Assembly: GCF_018736145.1 (NCBI RefSeq)
Contig: NZ_CP059997.1
Coordinates: forward strand, 8,245,501 to 8,309,500
Reading direction: 5' to 3'
DNA from: Amycolatopsis sp. CA-230715
GTDB taxonomy: Bacteria; Actinomycetota; Actinomycetes; Mycobacteriales; Pseudonocardiaceae
DNA: 64,000 nt
The notes beneath the pieces are model-generated. The model was not told where the DNA came from. It searched no databases and saw only the letters and a program-made list of their open reading frames with translations. A program made the position numbers and the translations under genes. Numbering within the stretch: the first letter of the stretch is position 1; every line of letters starts with the position of its first letter. Positions 33,138 to 41,233 of this stretch are shown here, in pieces.

Positions 33138-34088
33138 ATGAAGATCGCGATTCTCGACGACTACCAGAACGTCGCGCTCGGCTTCGCCGACTGGGACTCC
33201 CTCGGCGCCGAGATCGAGGTGTTCACCGAACCGTTCGCGGACGCGGACGAGGTGGTGGCGCGCCTCGCCGGGTTCGAGGTCGTGGTCGCGATGCGCGAGC
33301 GGACCCGGTTCCCCGCCGAGCTGCTGGCACGGCTGACCGATCTCAGACTCCTGGTCACCACGGGCAGGCGCAACGCCGCGATCGACGTCGACGCGGCGAG
33401 CAGGCTCGGCATCGTCGTGTCGGCCACCGGGTACATCTCGGAGCCGACCGCGGAACACACCTGGGCGCTGATCCTCGCCGCGTTCCGCAACCTGGAGACC
33501 GAGCTGCGCGCGCTGCCGGACGGCGGCTGGCAGACCACCATCGGCACCGGCCTGCACGGCAAGACGCTCGCACTGCTCGGGCTCGGCAGGCTCGGTTCGC
33601 GCGTGGCCAGGATCGGGCAGGCGTTCGGCATGGAGACGATCGCGTGGAGCCAGAACCTGACGCCGGAGAAGGCGGCCGAGCACGACGTCACCGCGGTGTC
33701 CAAAGAGGACCTGTTCCGCCGCGCGGACGTGCTCTCGGTGCACTTGGTGCTGAGCGAGCGCACCCGCGGCCTCGTCGGTGCCGGGGAATTCGCGCTCATG
33801 AAGGAGTCGGCGATCCTCGTCAACACCTCGCGCGGCCCGATCGTCGACGCCGACGCGTTGCTGGAAGCGTTGCACGGCAAGCAAATCGCGAAAGCGGCAT
33901 TGGACGTCTACGAGACCGAGCCGCCGCCCGCGGACCATCCACTGAGGACAGCACCGCGCACCGTGCTGACCCCGCACATCGGCTACGTCACGCGCGAGGT
34001 GTACGAGATCTTCTACGGTGACGCCGTCGAGGACATCGCCGCGTACCAGAAGGGCTCGCCGGTGCGGGTGCTCACGGGAACGGCGTGA
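33138..34088 (+). CDS. D-2-hydroxyacid dehydrogenase
   Basis: 316 residues. It carries the D-isomer 2-hydroxyacid dehydrogenase layout: cofactor motif LALLGLGRLGSRVARIGQAF, a substrate Arg in ILVNTSRGPIVDADAL, Glu in DVYETEPPPADHPL and the catalytic His in VLTPHIGYVT. It would reduce a 2-keto acid with NAD(P)H, or the reverse; the acid cannot be named. It is probably co-transcribed with the preceding EEP gene. Its last 17 bp overlap the 3' end of the convergent lipoprotein hydrolase gene. Confidence 0.9.
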   Translation: MKIAILDDYQNVALGFADWDSLGAEIEVFTEPFADADEVVARLAGFEVVVAMRERTRFPAELLARLTDLRLLVTTGRRNAAIDVDAASRLGIVVSATGYISEPTAEHTWALILAAFRNLETELRALPDGGWQTTIGTGLHGKTLALLGLGRLGSRVARIGQAFGMETIAWSQNLTPEKAAEHDVTAVSKEDLFRRADVLSVHLVLSERTRGLVGAGEFALMKESAILVNTSRGPIVDADALLEALHGKQIAKAALDVYETEPPPADHPLRTAPRTVLTPHIGYVTREVYEIFYGDAVEDIAAYQKGSPVRVLTGTA

Positions 34089-35598
34089 AGTCCGGCGCGC
34101 ACACCGTGCCCTCGGTTGGCGTTGTGAGGTCGACGAAGTAGCGTGTCAGCGCGGCCGAGGCGCACGCGCTGTGCACGTCGAGCGTGGTGTGCCCGAACCC
34201 GTCGACGACGAGCACGCGGCCGTCACCGAGCTGGCGCGCGGTGGCCTGCGCGTCGTGCAGCGGCGTCGCCGGGTCGTGCCTGCTGTTCACGATCAGGATC
34301 GGGTTGGCCCTCGGCCGGTTCCACGGGCCGAGGTACCGGTCCTGGTCGCGGGCGGGCCAGCCGATGCACTGCGCCATGTTGAACACCGCCGAGGCGCCGA
34401 AGTACGGCTGCCGCCGCACCTCGCTCGCCGCGAGCCGGTCGTAGGCCGCCGGTTCGGCCGGGTTGTCGCTGTCGACGCATTGGACCGCGAGGAAACCGGG
34501 CGAATGCGTTGCCACGTAAGGGTCGAGCATCGGCGGATGGGTCGCGGCCGCGCCCTGTGCCGCCGAGGCCAGCCCGTTCAAGGTGACGGCGAGCTTGCTC
34601 CACCGCGCGCTCTGGTAAAGGGACCTGTTGATCGTTTCGAGCAGCGACGGCAGCGTCACGCCGCCGACCGGGCCCTGACTGAGCTTGGCGAAGATGTCCG
34701 CGAACTTCTGCCGCGGATCGCCGGCGGAGAAGGCGCACTTCGGGCCCGCCTTGACGCAGGCGTCGAAGAACGCGTCGAGTTCCTGCTGCTGCCCGCGCGC
34801 CACGTCCGCGCGCACGTCCACCGGCTCGTCCTGCTGGCCGGGCGCGCCCGTCGCGTTGGCGACGAGGTCGAGCGTGCCGTCCATGGTGATCGCGCGGACG
34901 GTGCCGGGGAAGAGGTTCGCGTACGTCGCGCCGAGGTAGGTGCCGTAGGAGTAGCCGTAGAAGTTCAACGCCTTGTCGCCGACGGACTGCCGCAGCAGCT
35001 CCAGGTCGCGCGCGACGTTGGCCGACGACAGGTGCGGCAGCAGCGCGGGCGACCCCGCCGCGCAGGCCTTTCCGGCGGCCGCGCTCGCCGCGTAGAACGC
35101 GTCGCGCTGCTCCGGGCGCAACGGGGATCCGCGGCCCGGCAGCGTGTCCGCGCCGGGACAGCTGATCGCCGTGCTGCCCCCGATCCCGCGCGGGTCGAAG
35201 CTCACCAGGTCGAACCGTGCGCGCAACTCGTCGGGGTAGCGGTCGGCGAACCGTGCCAGCTCGCCGACCCCGCCGGTGCCCGGCCCGCCGAAGTTGAAGA
35301 ACAGCGACCCGATGCGGTGCGCCGGATCGCTCGCGGGGAGTTTGATCACCGACAGCGCCAGCTTCGCTCCCGCCGGTTCGCGGTAGCTCACCGGGACATC
35401 GGCGCGGGCGCACTGGAACTTTCCCTTGCAGGGCGCCCAGTTCAGCACCGGCACGGCGGCGCCGTTCGTGCCCATCGCGGGCGCCGCGGCGGGCTGGCCG
35501 GACAGAGCGGGGGCGGGGGAACGGGCCGGGTCGGCGTTGGACGTGCAGGAAGCCAGCAGTACCAAGGCGAGCAGGCTCGCGAAGACCCGAAGCCTCAC
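34072..35598 (-). CDS. TAP-like alpha/beta-hydrolase lipoprotein
   Basis: 508 residues from GTG 35598, which overlaps the upstream stop (GTGA). The lipoprotein signal VFASLLALVLLASCTS gives a lipobox Cys near residue 16. The alpha/beta-hydrolase core has FFNFGGPGTGGVG for the oxyanion region, the nucleophile elbow NFYGYSYGTYLGA and the late His in VDGFGHTTLD within a TAP-like C-terminal domain. Relatives are the tripeptidyl aminopeptidases of Streptomyces and the mycobacterial lipoprotein proteases. It probably trims peptides or esters at the cell surface. Translationally coupled with the serine hydrolase upstream. Confidence 0.9.
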   Translation of the reverse strand: MRLRVFASLLALVLLASCTSNADPARSPAPALSGQPAAAPAMGTNGAAVPVLNWAPCKGKFQCARADVPVSYREPAGAKLALSVIKLPASDPAHRIGSLFFNFGGPGTGGVGELARFADRYPDELRARFDLVSFDPRGIGGSTAISCPGADTLPGRGSPLRPEQRDAFYAASAAAGKACAAGSPALLPHLSSANVARDLELLRQSVGDKALNFYGYSYGTYLGATYANLFPGTVRAITMDGTLDLVANATGAPGQQDEPVDVRADVARGQQQELDAFFDACVKAGPKCAFSAGDPRQKFADIFAKLSQGPVGGVTLPSLLETINRSLYQSARWSKLAVTLNGLASAAQGAAATHPPMLDPYVATHSPGFLAVQCVDSDNPAEPAAYDRLAASEVRRQPYFGASAVFNMAQCIGWPARDQDRYLGPWNRPRANPILIVNSRHDPATPLHDAQATARQLGDGRVLVVDGFGHTTLDVHSACASAALTRYFVDLTTPTEGTVCAPDFTPFP

Positions 35599-36407
35599 AC
35601 CAGCTCGCTGAGCACCGCGTCGGTGTAGGCGGGCCAGACCTCGGCCGCCCACGGGCCGAAGGCGCGATCGGTCAGCGCGACGCACGCCGCTCCCGCCGAC
35701 GGGTCCACCCACAGGAAGGTGCCGGACTGTCCGAAGTGGCCGAACGTCTCGGGCACGCTCCGCGAACCCGTCCAATGTGGACTCTTGTGGTCCCTGATCT
35801 CGAAGCCGAGCCCCCAGTCGTTCGGCTTCTGGTGGCCGAATCCCGGCAGCACGCCGTTGAGACCGGGGAAGACCACCGAGGTCGCTTCGGTGACGGTGGC
35901 GGGATCGAGCAGGGTCGGCCGTTGCAATTCGCCCGCGAACAGCGCGAGATCGGCGGCCGTCGACACCGCACCCGATGCGGGGGAGCCGGTGAGCTTCGTA
36001 GCCTTCATGCCGAGCGGGACGAACAGCGCCTCGGCCTGGTAATCGGCGAAGGGGATCTCGGAGTGCTCGGTGAGCGCGTCGGCGAGCTGCTCGAAACCGG
36101 CGTTCGAGTACAGCCGCCTGGTACCGGGCTCGGCCATCGCGCGGTGCTCGTCGAAGGCGAGCCCGGAGGTGTGGGCGAGCAGGTGCCGCACGGTCGACCC
36201 TTCGGGACCGGCGGGGGTGTCCAGCTCGACCACGCCCTCTTCGATCGCGATGAGCGCGGCGTAGGCGGTGAGCAGCTTCGACACCGACGCCAGCGGGAAC
36301 TCCCGCGCCTGGTCACCATGGGCGGCCACGGTTTCGCCGCCCGCCCCGACCACGACCGTCGCGGCGTTGTCCACCGGCCAGTCCTCGATCATCCGCACGC
36401 TGTCCAT
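35595..36407 (-). CDS. Serine hydrolase (beta-lactamase family), cytoplasmic
   Basis: 270 residues, without a signal peptide. Class C beta-lactamase/DD-peptidase motifs are present: SVSK (Ser42, Lys45), RRLYSNAGFE (YxN) and HFGQSGTFL in the third-motif position. The family contains esterases and carboxypeptidases as well as beta-lactamases; lack of export suggests an esterase-like role. It overlaps the TAP-like lipoprotein gene by 4 bp and lies 62 bp past ptsH, with a terminator between. Confidence 0.83.
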   Translation of the reverse strand: MDSVRMIEDWPVDNAATVVVGAGGETVAAHGDQAREFPLASVSKLLTAYAALIAIEEGVVELDTPAGPEGSTVRHLLAHTSGLAFDEHRAMAEPGTRRLYSNAGFEQLADALTEHSEIPFADYQAEALFVPLGMKATKLTGSPASGAVSTAADLALFAGELQRPTLLDPATVTEATSVVFPGLNGVLPGFGHQKPNDWGLGFEIRDHKSPHWTGSRSVPETFGHFGQSGTFLWVDPSAGAACVALTDRAFGPWAAEVWPAYTDAVLSELV

Positions 36408-36422
36408 GGCTTCAGCCTACGA

Positions 36423-36459
36423 AACGGGGGTGGCCCGCGACGCGCGGACCACCCCCGTT
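36423..36459 (-). terminator. Terminator downstream of ptsH
   Basis: A 17-bp stem with one mismatch (36423-36439 and 36443-36459; arms AACGGGGGTGG/CCACCCCCGTT) and a 3-base loop lies just past the ptsH stop. It probably ends the dasR-PTS operon before the serine hydrolase gene. Confidence 0.7.
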
Positions 36460-36469
36460 CCGGTACTGC

Positions 36470-36736
36470 TCAGGCGTCGAGATCGCTCGCGACCAGCTCG
36501 GCGATCGCGTCGACGGCTTCCTGGGCGCCCTCGCCCTCGGCGGTGATGATGACCTCGTCACCGTGACCGGCGGCGAGCGTCATCAGGTTCAGCACACTGC
36601 CTGCGGCGACCGGGTCACGGCCATCCTTGGCGATCCGCACCGCGACCGGCTGCGCGGCTGCCGCCTTGGCGACCAGCGCGGCTGGCCTCGCGTGCAGGCC
36701 GACCTTGCTCGCCACCGTGACTCGCTTCTCGGGCAT
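36470..36736 (-). CDS. ptsH: Phosphocarrier protein HPr
   Basis: 88 residues, the full HPr length. The active-site motif VGLHARPAA places the phospho-carrier His at residue 15; AAGSVLNLMTLAAGHGDEV includes the conserved regulatory Ser position (Ser47). HPr carries phosphate from enzyme I to the IIA protein (encoded at 39320). It follows the IIC gene by 28 bp and is probably in the same operon. Enzyme I (ptsI) is not in this window. Confidence 0.96.
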   Translation of the reverse strand: MPEKRVTVASKVGLHARPAALVAKAAAAQPVAVRIAKDGRDPVAAGSVLNLMTLAAGHGDEVIITAEGEGAQEAVDAIAELVASDLDA

Positions 36737-36764
36737 TTCTTTCCTTTCGAACGTACTTCTGGTG

Positions 36765-37994
36765 CTACTTGGCGGCCGTCGCCTCGAGATCGGCCTCGAT
36801 CTGCTCTTCGCGGCCAGGGGTCTTCAGGTTCCACTTCTTGATCACGAACCGGAACAGCACGTAGTAGAGCACCGCGTAGGCGAGACCGATCGGGATGAGC
36901 AGCCACACCTTGGTCGCCGCCGGCGAGCCCGCGTAGAGCGCGAAGTCGATCGCACCACCGGAGAAGTTGAACCCGAGGTGGATTCCCAGCCAGTTGACCA
37001 GCGCCAGCGAGACACCGGTGAGCACCGCGTGGATCAGGTACAGCGGCCACGCGACGAACATGAACGCGAACTCGATCGGCTCGGTGACACCGGTGAGGAA
37101 CGCGGTGAACGCGGCGGCCACCATCACGCTGCCGACGACCTTCTTCTGCGACGGGTGCGCGGTCTGCCAGATCGCCAGCGCCGCGGCGGGCAGCGCGAAC
37201 ATCATGATCGGGAAGAACCCGGTCATGAACGAGCCGCTGCCCGGCACGCCGTGGGCGAAGTTGGTCAGGTCGCCGCCGTCGAAGATGAACCACACCGGCA
37301 CGTTGAGCAGCTGGTGCAGGCCGATCGGGATGAGCAGGCGGTTGAAGAAGCCGTAGATCCCGCCACCGATGATCGGACTGCCGGTGATCGCTTCGCCGAG
37401 GTTGTGCAGGCCCGCGTCGACGTACTTGAACAGCAGGCCGAAGATCACGCCGAGCACGATCAGCGCGACCGAGTTGATGATCGGCACGAACCGCCGGCCG
37501 CCGAAGAACGCCAGGAACGGCGGCAGCTTGATGCGGTGGTACTTCTGCCACAGCACCGCGGTCACGAGACCGACCACGACACCGGCCAGCACGCTGTAGG
37601 GCCACTTGATCGGCTGGAGGTACCAGGGTTCCTTGAAGCCCTCCATCTTGTTGATCGGGGCGAACACCTGGACGACGCTGTTGAACACGACGAAGCCGAC
37701 CACGGCGGCGACGCCCGTCGAGCCGTCGCCCTTGCGGGCGAAGCCGACCGCGATGCCGACCGCGAACAGCAGCGGCAGCCAGTTGAACAGGCCGTTGCCC
37801 GCCGCGCCGAGAACCTCGGCGACCTTGCCCCAGCCCAGTCCGTCCTTGCCGAGCACGTCGTCGGCGCCGAGCCTGCCCAGCAGGCCTGCCGCGGGCAATG
37901 CGGCGATGGGCAGCATCAGGCTGCGGCCGAAGCGTTGGAGCCCGGCCAGCCCCCTGCCCTTCCCCTTCGCCCCCTCGGCGGTGGTGGCGCTCAT
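36765..37994 (-). CDS. PTS permease IIC, N-acetylglucosamine/glucose family
   Basis: 409 residues, polytopic. The glucose-superfamily IIC features are present: LMLPIAALPAAGLLGRLG at the N-terminus, GIYGFFNRLLIPIGLHQLLN and the sugar-site motif TGVTEPIEFAFMFVAWPLY. The nearby DasR regulator and separately encoded IIB and IIA domains resemble the streptomycete N-acetylglucosamine system (NagE2 with NagF and Crr), so GlcNAc is the likely sugar. ATG 37994 overlaps the dasR stop. It imports and phosphorylates the sugar with IIB. Confidence 0.92.
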   Translation of the reverse strand: MSATTAEGAKGKGRGLAGLQRFGRSLMLPIAALPAAGLLGRLGADDVLGKDGLGWGKVAEVLGAAGNGLFNWLPLLFAVGIAVGFARKGDGSTGVAAVVGFVVFNSVVQVFAPINKMEGFKEPWYLQPIKWPYSVLAGVVVGLVTAVLWQKYHRIKLPPFLAFFGGRRFVPIINSVALIVLGVIFGLLFKYVDAGLHNLGEAITGSPIIGGGIYGFFNRLLIPIGLHQLLNVPVWFIFDGGDLTNFAHGVPGSGSFMTGFFPIMMFALPAAALAIWQTAHPSQKKVVGSVMVAAAFTAFLTGVTEPIEFAFMFVAWPLYLIHAVLTGVSLALVNWLGIHLGFNFSGGAIDFALYAGSPAATKVWLLIPIGLAYAVLYYVLFRFVIKKWNLKTPGREEQIEADLEATAAK

Positions 37995-38797
37995 CGGGTA
38001 CCTCCATCATTGGCTTTGTCGTTGGGTTCGCGACCGGAATCCGGGTTGTTCCGGTCCAACTGCGTTGTCACCTGGTAGTGATCTCCCCGGTACCAGGAAG
38101 TCATGTCTTCGACGGGTTCACCCTGACAGCTGGAAACCCTGCGGAACGCCAGCAGTGGCCCACCGGCGCGGATGCCGAGCAGCCGCGCCGTCTCCCGGTC
38201 GGCCGACTCCGCCCAGACGGTCTGCCAGGCGTAGTCGAGCTGGATGTCGTACTTCTCGGCGAGCAGCCCGTAGAGCGATCTCGTGAGGTCGAGTTCGATC
38301 AGGCCGGGCAGCCTGCCGGGGTGGTACCAGCCGCGTTCGACCGCGAGGGGCACCCCGTCCGCCCGCCGCAGCCGGTGCAGCCGGTACGCGGGCTGCCGGT
38401 CGCCGAGGCCGAGCGCGCTCGCCGCGGGTGCCGGAGGGATCGCGATGCCCGTGTCGAGCAGCTCGGTGGTCGGGACCTTCCCGCGGCTGCGCATGTCGTC
38501 GGTGAACGACATCAGGTACAGCTGCAGGTCCATCCGGCGGCTCGCGGTGAACGTGCCCTTGCCCCGCACGCGCGCGAGCAGGCCCTCTTCCACGAGCTTG
38601 CCGATCGCCGAGCGCACGGTGAGGCGGGAAACGTGGTACCGCTCGGCCAGCTCGCGTTCCGACGGGATCGGGGATCCCGGGGGCAGGTCCCGTTCGACCG
38701 CCCTGCGCAGGATTTCCCTGAGCTGGGCGTGCTTCGGGGTCGGCCCGTCGGTGACCCGGTCGAACCCGCCGGAGGAGGCGTGCGCCGCGGCACTCAT
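37991..38797 (-). CDS. dasR: DasR-like GntR-family regulator
   Basis: 268 residues. The GntR winged helix is about 22-90 (KHAQLREILRRAVERDL ... IPSERELAERYHVSRLTVRS) and the UTRA domain occupies the remainder (YRLHRLRRADGVPLAVERGW ... CQGEPVEDMTSWYRGD). Similarity to DasR, plus a dre-type site in its own upstream region and adjoining PTS genes, supports the name. DasR represses GlcNAc uptake and catabolism, chitinases and antibiotic genes, and releases DNA on binding glucosamine-6-phosphate. It is divergent from the IIB gene; both promoters share the dre. Confidence 0.85.
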   Translation of the reverse strand: MSAAAHASSGGFDRVTDGPTPKHAQLREILRRAVERDLPPGSPIPSERELAERYHVSRLTVRSAIGKLVEEGLLARVRGKGTFTASRRMDLQLYLMSFTDDMRSRGKVPTTELLDTGIAIPPAPAASALGLGDRQPAYRLHRLRRADGVPLAVERGWYHPGRLPGLIELDLTRSLYGLLAEKYDIQLDYAWQTVWAESADRETARLLGIRAGGPLLAFRRVSSCQGEPVEDMTSWYRGDHYQVTTQLDRNNPDSGREPNDKANDGGTR

Positions 38798-38866
38798 CGG
38801 CTCGTCGCCTCCACTTCGTCGTCGGGCTGGCCCCGTACTGGCACCACTCGGCTACCATTGGTACGT

Positions 38867-38882
38867 TCCGGTCTAGACCATT
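38867..38882. promoter_or_regulatory. DasR-responsive element (dre)
   Basis: TCCGGTCTAGACCATT matches 13 of 16 positions of the published dre consensus ACTGGTCTAGACCAGT, centred on the TCTAGA palindrome. It lies between dasR (start 38797) and the IIB gene (start 39087). It predicts autoregulation of dasR-IIC-ptsH and repression of IIB-IIA. Confidence 0.82.
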
Positions 38883-39086
38883 TCTGATGGGGCAGGATGC
38901 TCCGGGAGCCGATCGGGTGTCAACGGCCGTTATGACTTCGTGGCTTGAGGTGGCACGCGTACCGGCGATCGGCGTAGTACTGCTGGCGCGGGTTGACCAA
39001 GACGGCCGGAACCGCGAGTGCGGGCCGGGTCACGGACAGTCCCGACCGGACGGACAACGACAGAAAACGACAGTCAGGAGGCCGCG

Positions 39087-39323
39087 ATGGCGGACGACAG
39101 GCCGGAAAAGATTCTCGCGGCGCTCGGTGGCGCTGACAACGTGATCGAGATCGAGGGGTGCATCACGCGCCTGCGCTGCGAGCTCAAGGACGGGTCCGTT
39201 GTGGACGAACCCGCGCTGAAGGGCGCCGGCGCGATGGGCGTGGTGAAGGTCGGCTCGGTCGTGCAGGTGATCGTCGGTCCCGAGGCCGACAACATCGCCA
39301 GCGACATCGAGGACTTGCTGTGA
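39087..39323 (+). CDS. PTS IIB protein, N-acetylglucosamine/glucose family
   Basis: 78 residues from ATG 39087 behind AGGAG. It is a free-standing IIB domain with the phosphorylated Cys25 in EIEGCITRLRCELKD, and GVVKVGSVVQVIVGPEADNI at its end. It takes phosphate from IIA and passes it to the sugar bound to IIC (36765). It resembles streptomycete NagF. It overlaps the IIA gene by 4 bp. Confidence 0.94.
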   Translation: MADDRPEKILAALGGADNVIEIEGCITRLRCELKDGSVVDEPALKGAGAMGVVKVGSVVQVIVGPEADNIASDIEDLL

Positions 39324-39778
39324 CTTTGGCGGTGCAGAGCCCGGTCGCGGGCAAGACCGTGCCGATGGCCGAGGTGCCGGACCCGGTGTTCGCCGAGGCG
39401 ATGGTCGGGCCCGGTCTCGCCGTCCAGCCCTCCGGTGAGGGCAGGCAGACCGCGGTCGCCCCGGTCGACGGCACCGTCGTCACCCTGCACCCGCACGCGT
39501 TCGTGGTGCAGGGCGAGGACGGCCGCGGCGTGCTCGTGCACCTCGGCATCGACACCGTGAAGCAGAAGGGCGAAGGCTTCACTTTGCACGTGGTGAAAGG
39601 CGAGGCCGTCCGCGCCGGGCAGCCGCTCGTCGAATGGGACCCCGCCGCGGTCGCGGAGGCGGGCTACTCGCCGATCGTGCCCGTGGTCGCCCTGGACGCG
39701 AACCCGGACCGGCTCTCGGCCCTGCTCACCGGCGCCGACGTGTCGCCCGGCGACGAAATCTTCGTCTGGGAGGACTGA
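39320..39778 (+). CDS. crr: PTS IIA protein (Crr type)
   Basis: 152 residues from GTG 39320. The glucose-type IIA fold carries the two active-site histidines, His59 in LHPHAFVV and His74 in VLVHLGIDTVK (phosphorylated). Further landmarks are VAPVDGTVV and LVEWDPAAV. It relays phosphate from HPr to IIB. It ends 28 bp before the left target repeat of the IS element, in what was the left arm of a terminator hairpin. Confidence 0.95.
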   Translation: MTLAVQSPVAGKTVPMAEVPDPVFAEAMVGPGLAVQPSGEGRQTAVAPVDGTVVTLHPHAFVVQGEDGRGVLVHLGIDTVKQKGEGFTLHVVKGEAVRAGQPLVEWDPAAVAEAGYSPIVPVVALDANPDRLSALLTGADVSPGDEIFVWED

Positions 39779-39790
39779 ACTTTTCTTGCC

Positions 39791-39811
39791 CTGAAGGCCA
39801 CCTTGACGGCA
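39791..39811. repeat. Left arm of hairpin split by the IS element
   Basis: CTGAAGGCC...GACGGCA is the exact inverse complement of 41181-41201. Before insertion the arms formed a 21-bp perfect stem with loop ATCAG, positioned as a bidirectional terminator between crr and the Rieske gene. The core GAAGGCCACCTT is shared with the CCCCGAAGG palindrome family. Confidence 0.8.
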
Positions 39812-39821
39812 ATCAGTGCCG
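39807..39821. repeat. Target-site duplication, left copy
   Basis: CGGCAATCAGTGCCG, 15 bp, identical to 41171-41185. The element begins with TGT immediately after it. One flanking base on each side also matches, so the limits could shift by one. Confidence 0.8.
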
Positions 39822-41170
39822 TGTTCAGTATCAGCTGTTTTGACACAGTTTGTGTATCGCAGCATGTGACACACCCGGGTCGGGTGATGTTGCATGATCT
39901 GCCGCCTGACCGGCGTTGTGGTGAGGGCCATGACGCGGAATGGGACGATCATGCGATTCGTGGACGCGATGCTGACGGCTGAAGTGCCGGTTGAGAACGT
40001 GTCGGCGTGGTGCCGGGAGCATGGTGTCGATAGGCGGACGTTCTATCGGCACCGTGCCCGGATCCAGGCCGAGGGGCAGTGGCGGCGGCGGTCGACCCGG
40101 CCCAAGACCGTGCGGCATGCTACGGCGGAGCCGGTCGTGGCTGTCGTGCTGCGGCTGCGGAAGGAGCTGAAACCGGACAACGGGGCGGACCCGATCCGCG
40201 ATCGGCTTCTGGAGTTGGCCGCCGAGCGGGACTGGGCCGGACGGGGCTGGCCTGTCCCGTCGCGGGCCACGATCAACCGGATCCTGTCCCGGCACGGGCT
40301 GGCCGAGTCCAACCCCCGTAAGCGGCCCCGGTCCTCCTACCGTCGGTTCAGCTATGCCCGGCCGCGGGACTGCTACCAGATCGACGCCACCGAGGTCATC
40401 CTCGCCGGCGGGGCCACGGTGGTGGTGTTCGAGGTCCTCGACGACTGCACGCGCATGCTGGTGGCCAATCACGCCGCCGAGGCCGAAACCTCCCGTGCCG
40501 CGATCACCGCGATCACCGCGGCCATCACCGACCATGGTGCGCCCGCGATCGTGTTGTCCGACAACGGATCCGCGTTCACCTCACGCGGCCGCCACCCCAA
40601 CGCCGGGCCATCGGCGTTCGCCCGCACCGTCACCGGCCACGGCTGCAGGCTGATCCATTCCAGCCCCTACCACCCGCAGACCTGCGGCAAGGTCGAACGC
40701 CACCACCAGACCTTCAAACGCTGGCTGGATCACCAACCCATCCAACCCGCGACCCTGACCGAACTCCGCACCCTGCTCGAGGTCTACCGCGAGCACTACA
40801 ACCACCGCCGCCACAGCGCCCTTGGCCGGCAAACCCCCACCCATGCCTGGACCACCAGCGACAGCCACGGCGGACCCCAGCACCTGCCCGTCCAGGACGA
40901 CGCCACCGTGCACCGCCTCAAAGTCAGCACCACCGGCACGGTCAACCTCGGCAAACACGCCCGGCTACGGATCGGCACCGCCCACGCCGGACACACCATC
41001 ACCATCATCCGTGACAGCGACCGGGCCACCGCCTACACCAGCGACGGCGACCCGATCGGCCACATCCACCTCGACCACACCAAGACCTACCAAGGCCAAC
41101 TCACCCCAGCCGCCTAACCTGTGTCACAACAACCGAGACAAACCTGCGGCAGAACTACCGAGACACGACA
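39822..41170 (+). mobile_element. IS481-family insertion sequence
   Basis: 1349 bp between 15-bp direct repeats. The left end TGTTCAGTATCAGCTG and the inverse complement of the right end TGTCGTGTCTCGGTAG form an imperfect inverted repeat (about 20 of the first 32 bases match) starting with TGT, as usual for IS481. It carries a single intact transposase gene. It sits in the loop region of a strong intergenic hairpin, so it disturbs no coding sequence. The full-length gene and exact target duplication suggest a fairly recent insertion. Confidence 0.85.
39894..41117 (+). CDS. IS481-family transposase (DDE, integrase core)
   Basis: 407 residues. An N-terminal helix-turn-helix (VSAWCREHGVDRRTFYRHR) precedes the rve integrase-core domain with the catalytic triad Asp164 (CYQIDATEV), Asp223 (VLSDNGSAF) and Glu268 (CGKVERHHQTFKRWL). 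A C-terminal domain with YNHRRHSALGRQTP is typical of IS481. All catalytic residues are intact, so the element may still be active. It fills most of the 1349-bp insertion sequence. Confidence 0.93.
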   Translation: MICRLTGVVVRAMTRNGTIMRFVDAMLTAEVPVENVSAWCREHGVDRRTFYRHRARIQAEGQWRRRSTRPKTVRHATAEPVVAVVLRLRKELKPDNGADPIRDRLLELAAERDWAGRGWPVPSRATINRILSRHGLAESNPRKRPRSSYRRFSYARPRDCYQIDATEVILAGGATVVVFEVLDDCTRMLVANHAAEAETSRAAITAITAAITDHGAPAIVLSDNGSAFTSRGRHPNAGPSAFARTVTGHGCRLIHSSPYHPQTCGKVERHHQTFKRWLDHQPIQPATLTELRTLLEVYREHYNHRRHSALGRQTPTHAWTTSDSHGGPQHLPVQDDATVHRLKVSTTGTVNLGKHARLRIGTAHAGHTITIIRDSDRATAYTSDGDPIGHIHLDHTKTYQGQLTPAA

Positions 41171-41185
41171 CGGCAATCAGTGCCG
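41171..41185. repeat. Target-site duplication, right copy
   Basis: CGGCAATCAGTGCCG, identical to 39807-39821. It directly follows the GACA end of the insertion sequence. Confidence 0.8.
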
Positions 41186-41201
41186 TCAAGGTGGCCTTCA
41201 G
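41181..41201. repeat. Right arm of hairpin split by the IS element
   Basis: TGCCGTC...GGCCTTCAG pairs exactly with 39791-39811. It lies about 33 bp past the stop of the Rieske gene and would have ended transcription of that gene from the right. Confidence 0.8.
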
Positions 41202-41233
41202 AGCATTCGGCCGGGCCCAGGCTTCGGCCGGGC

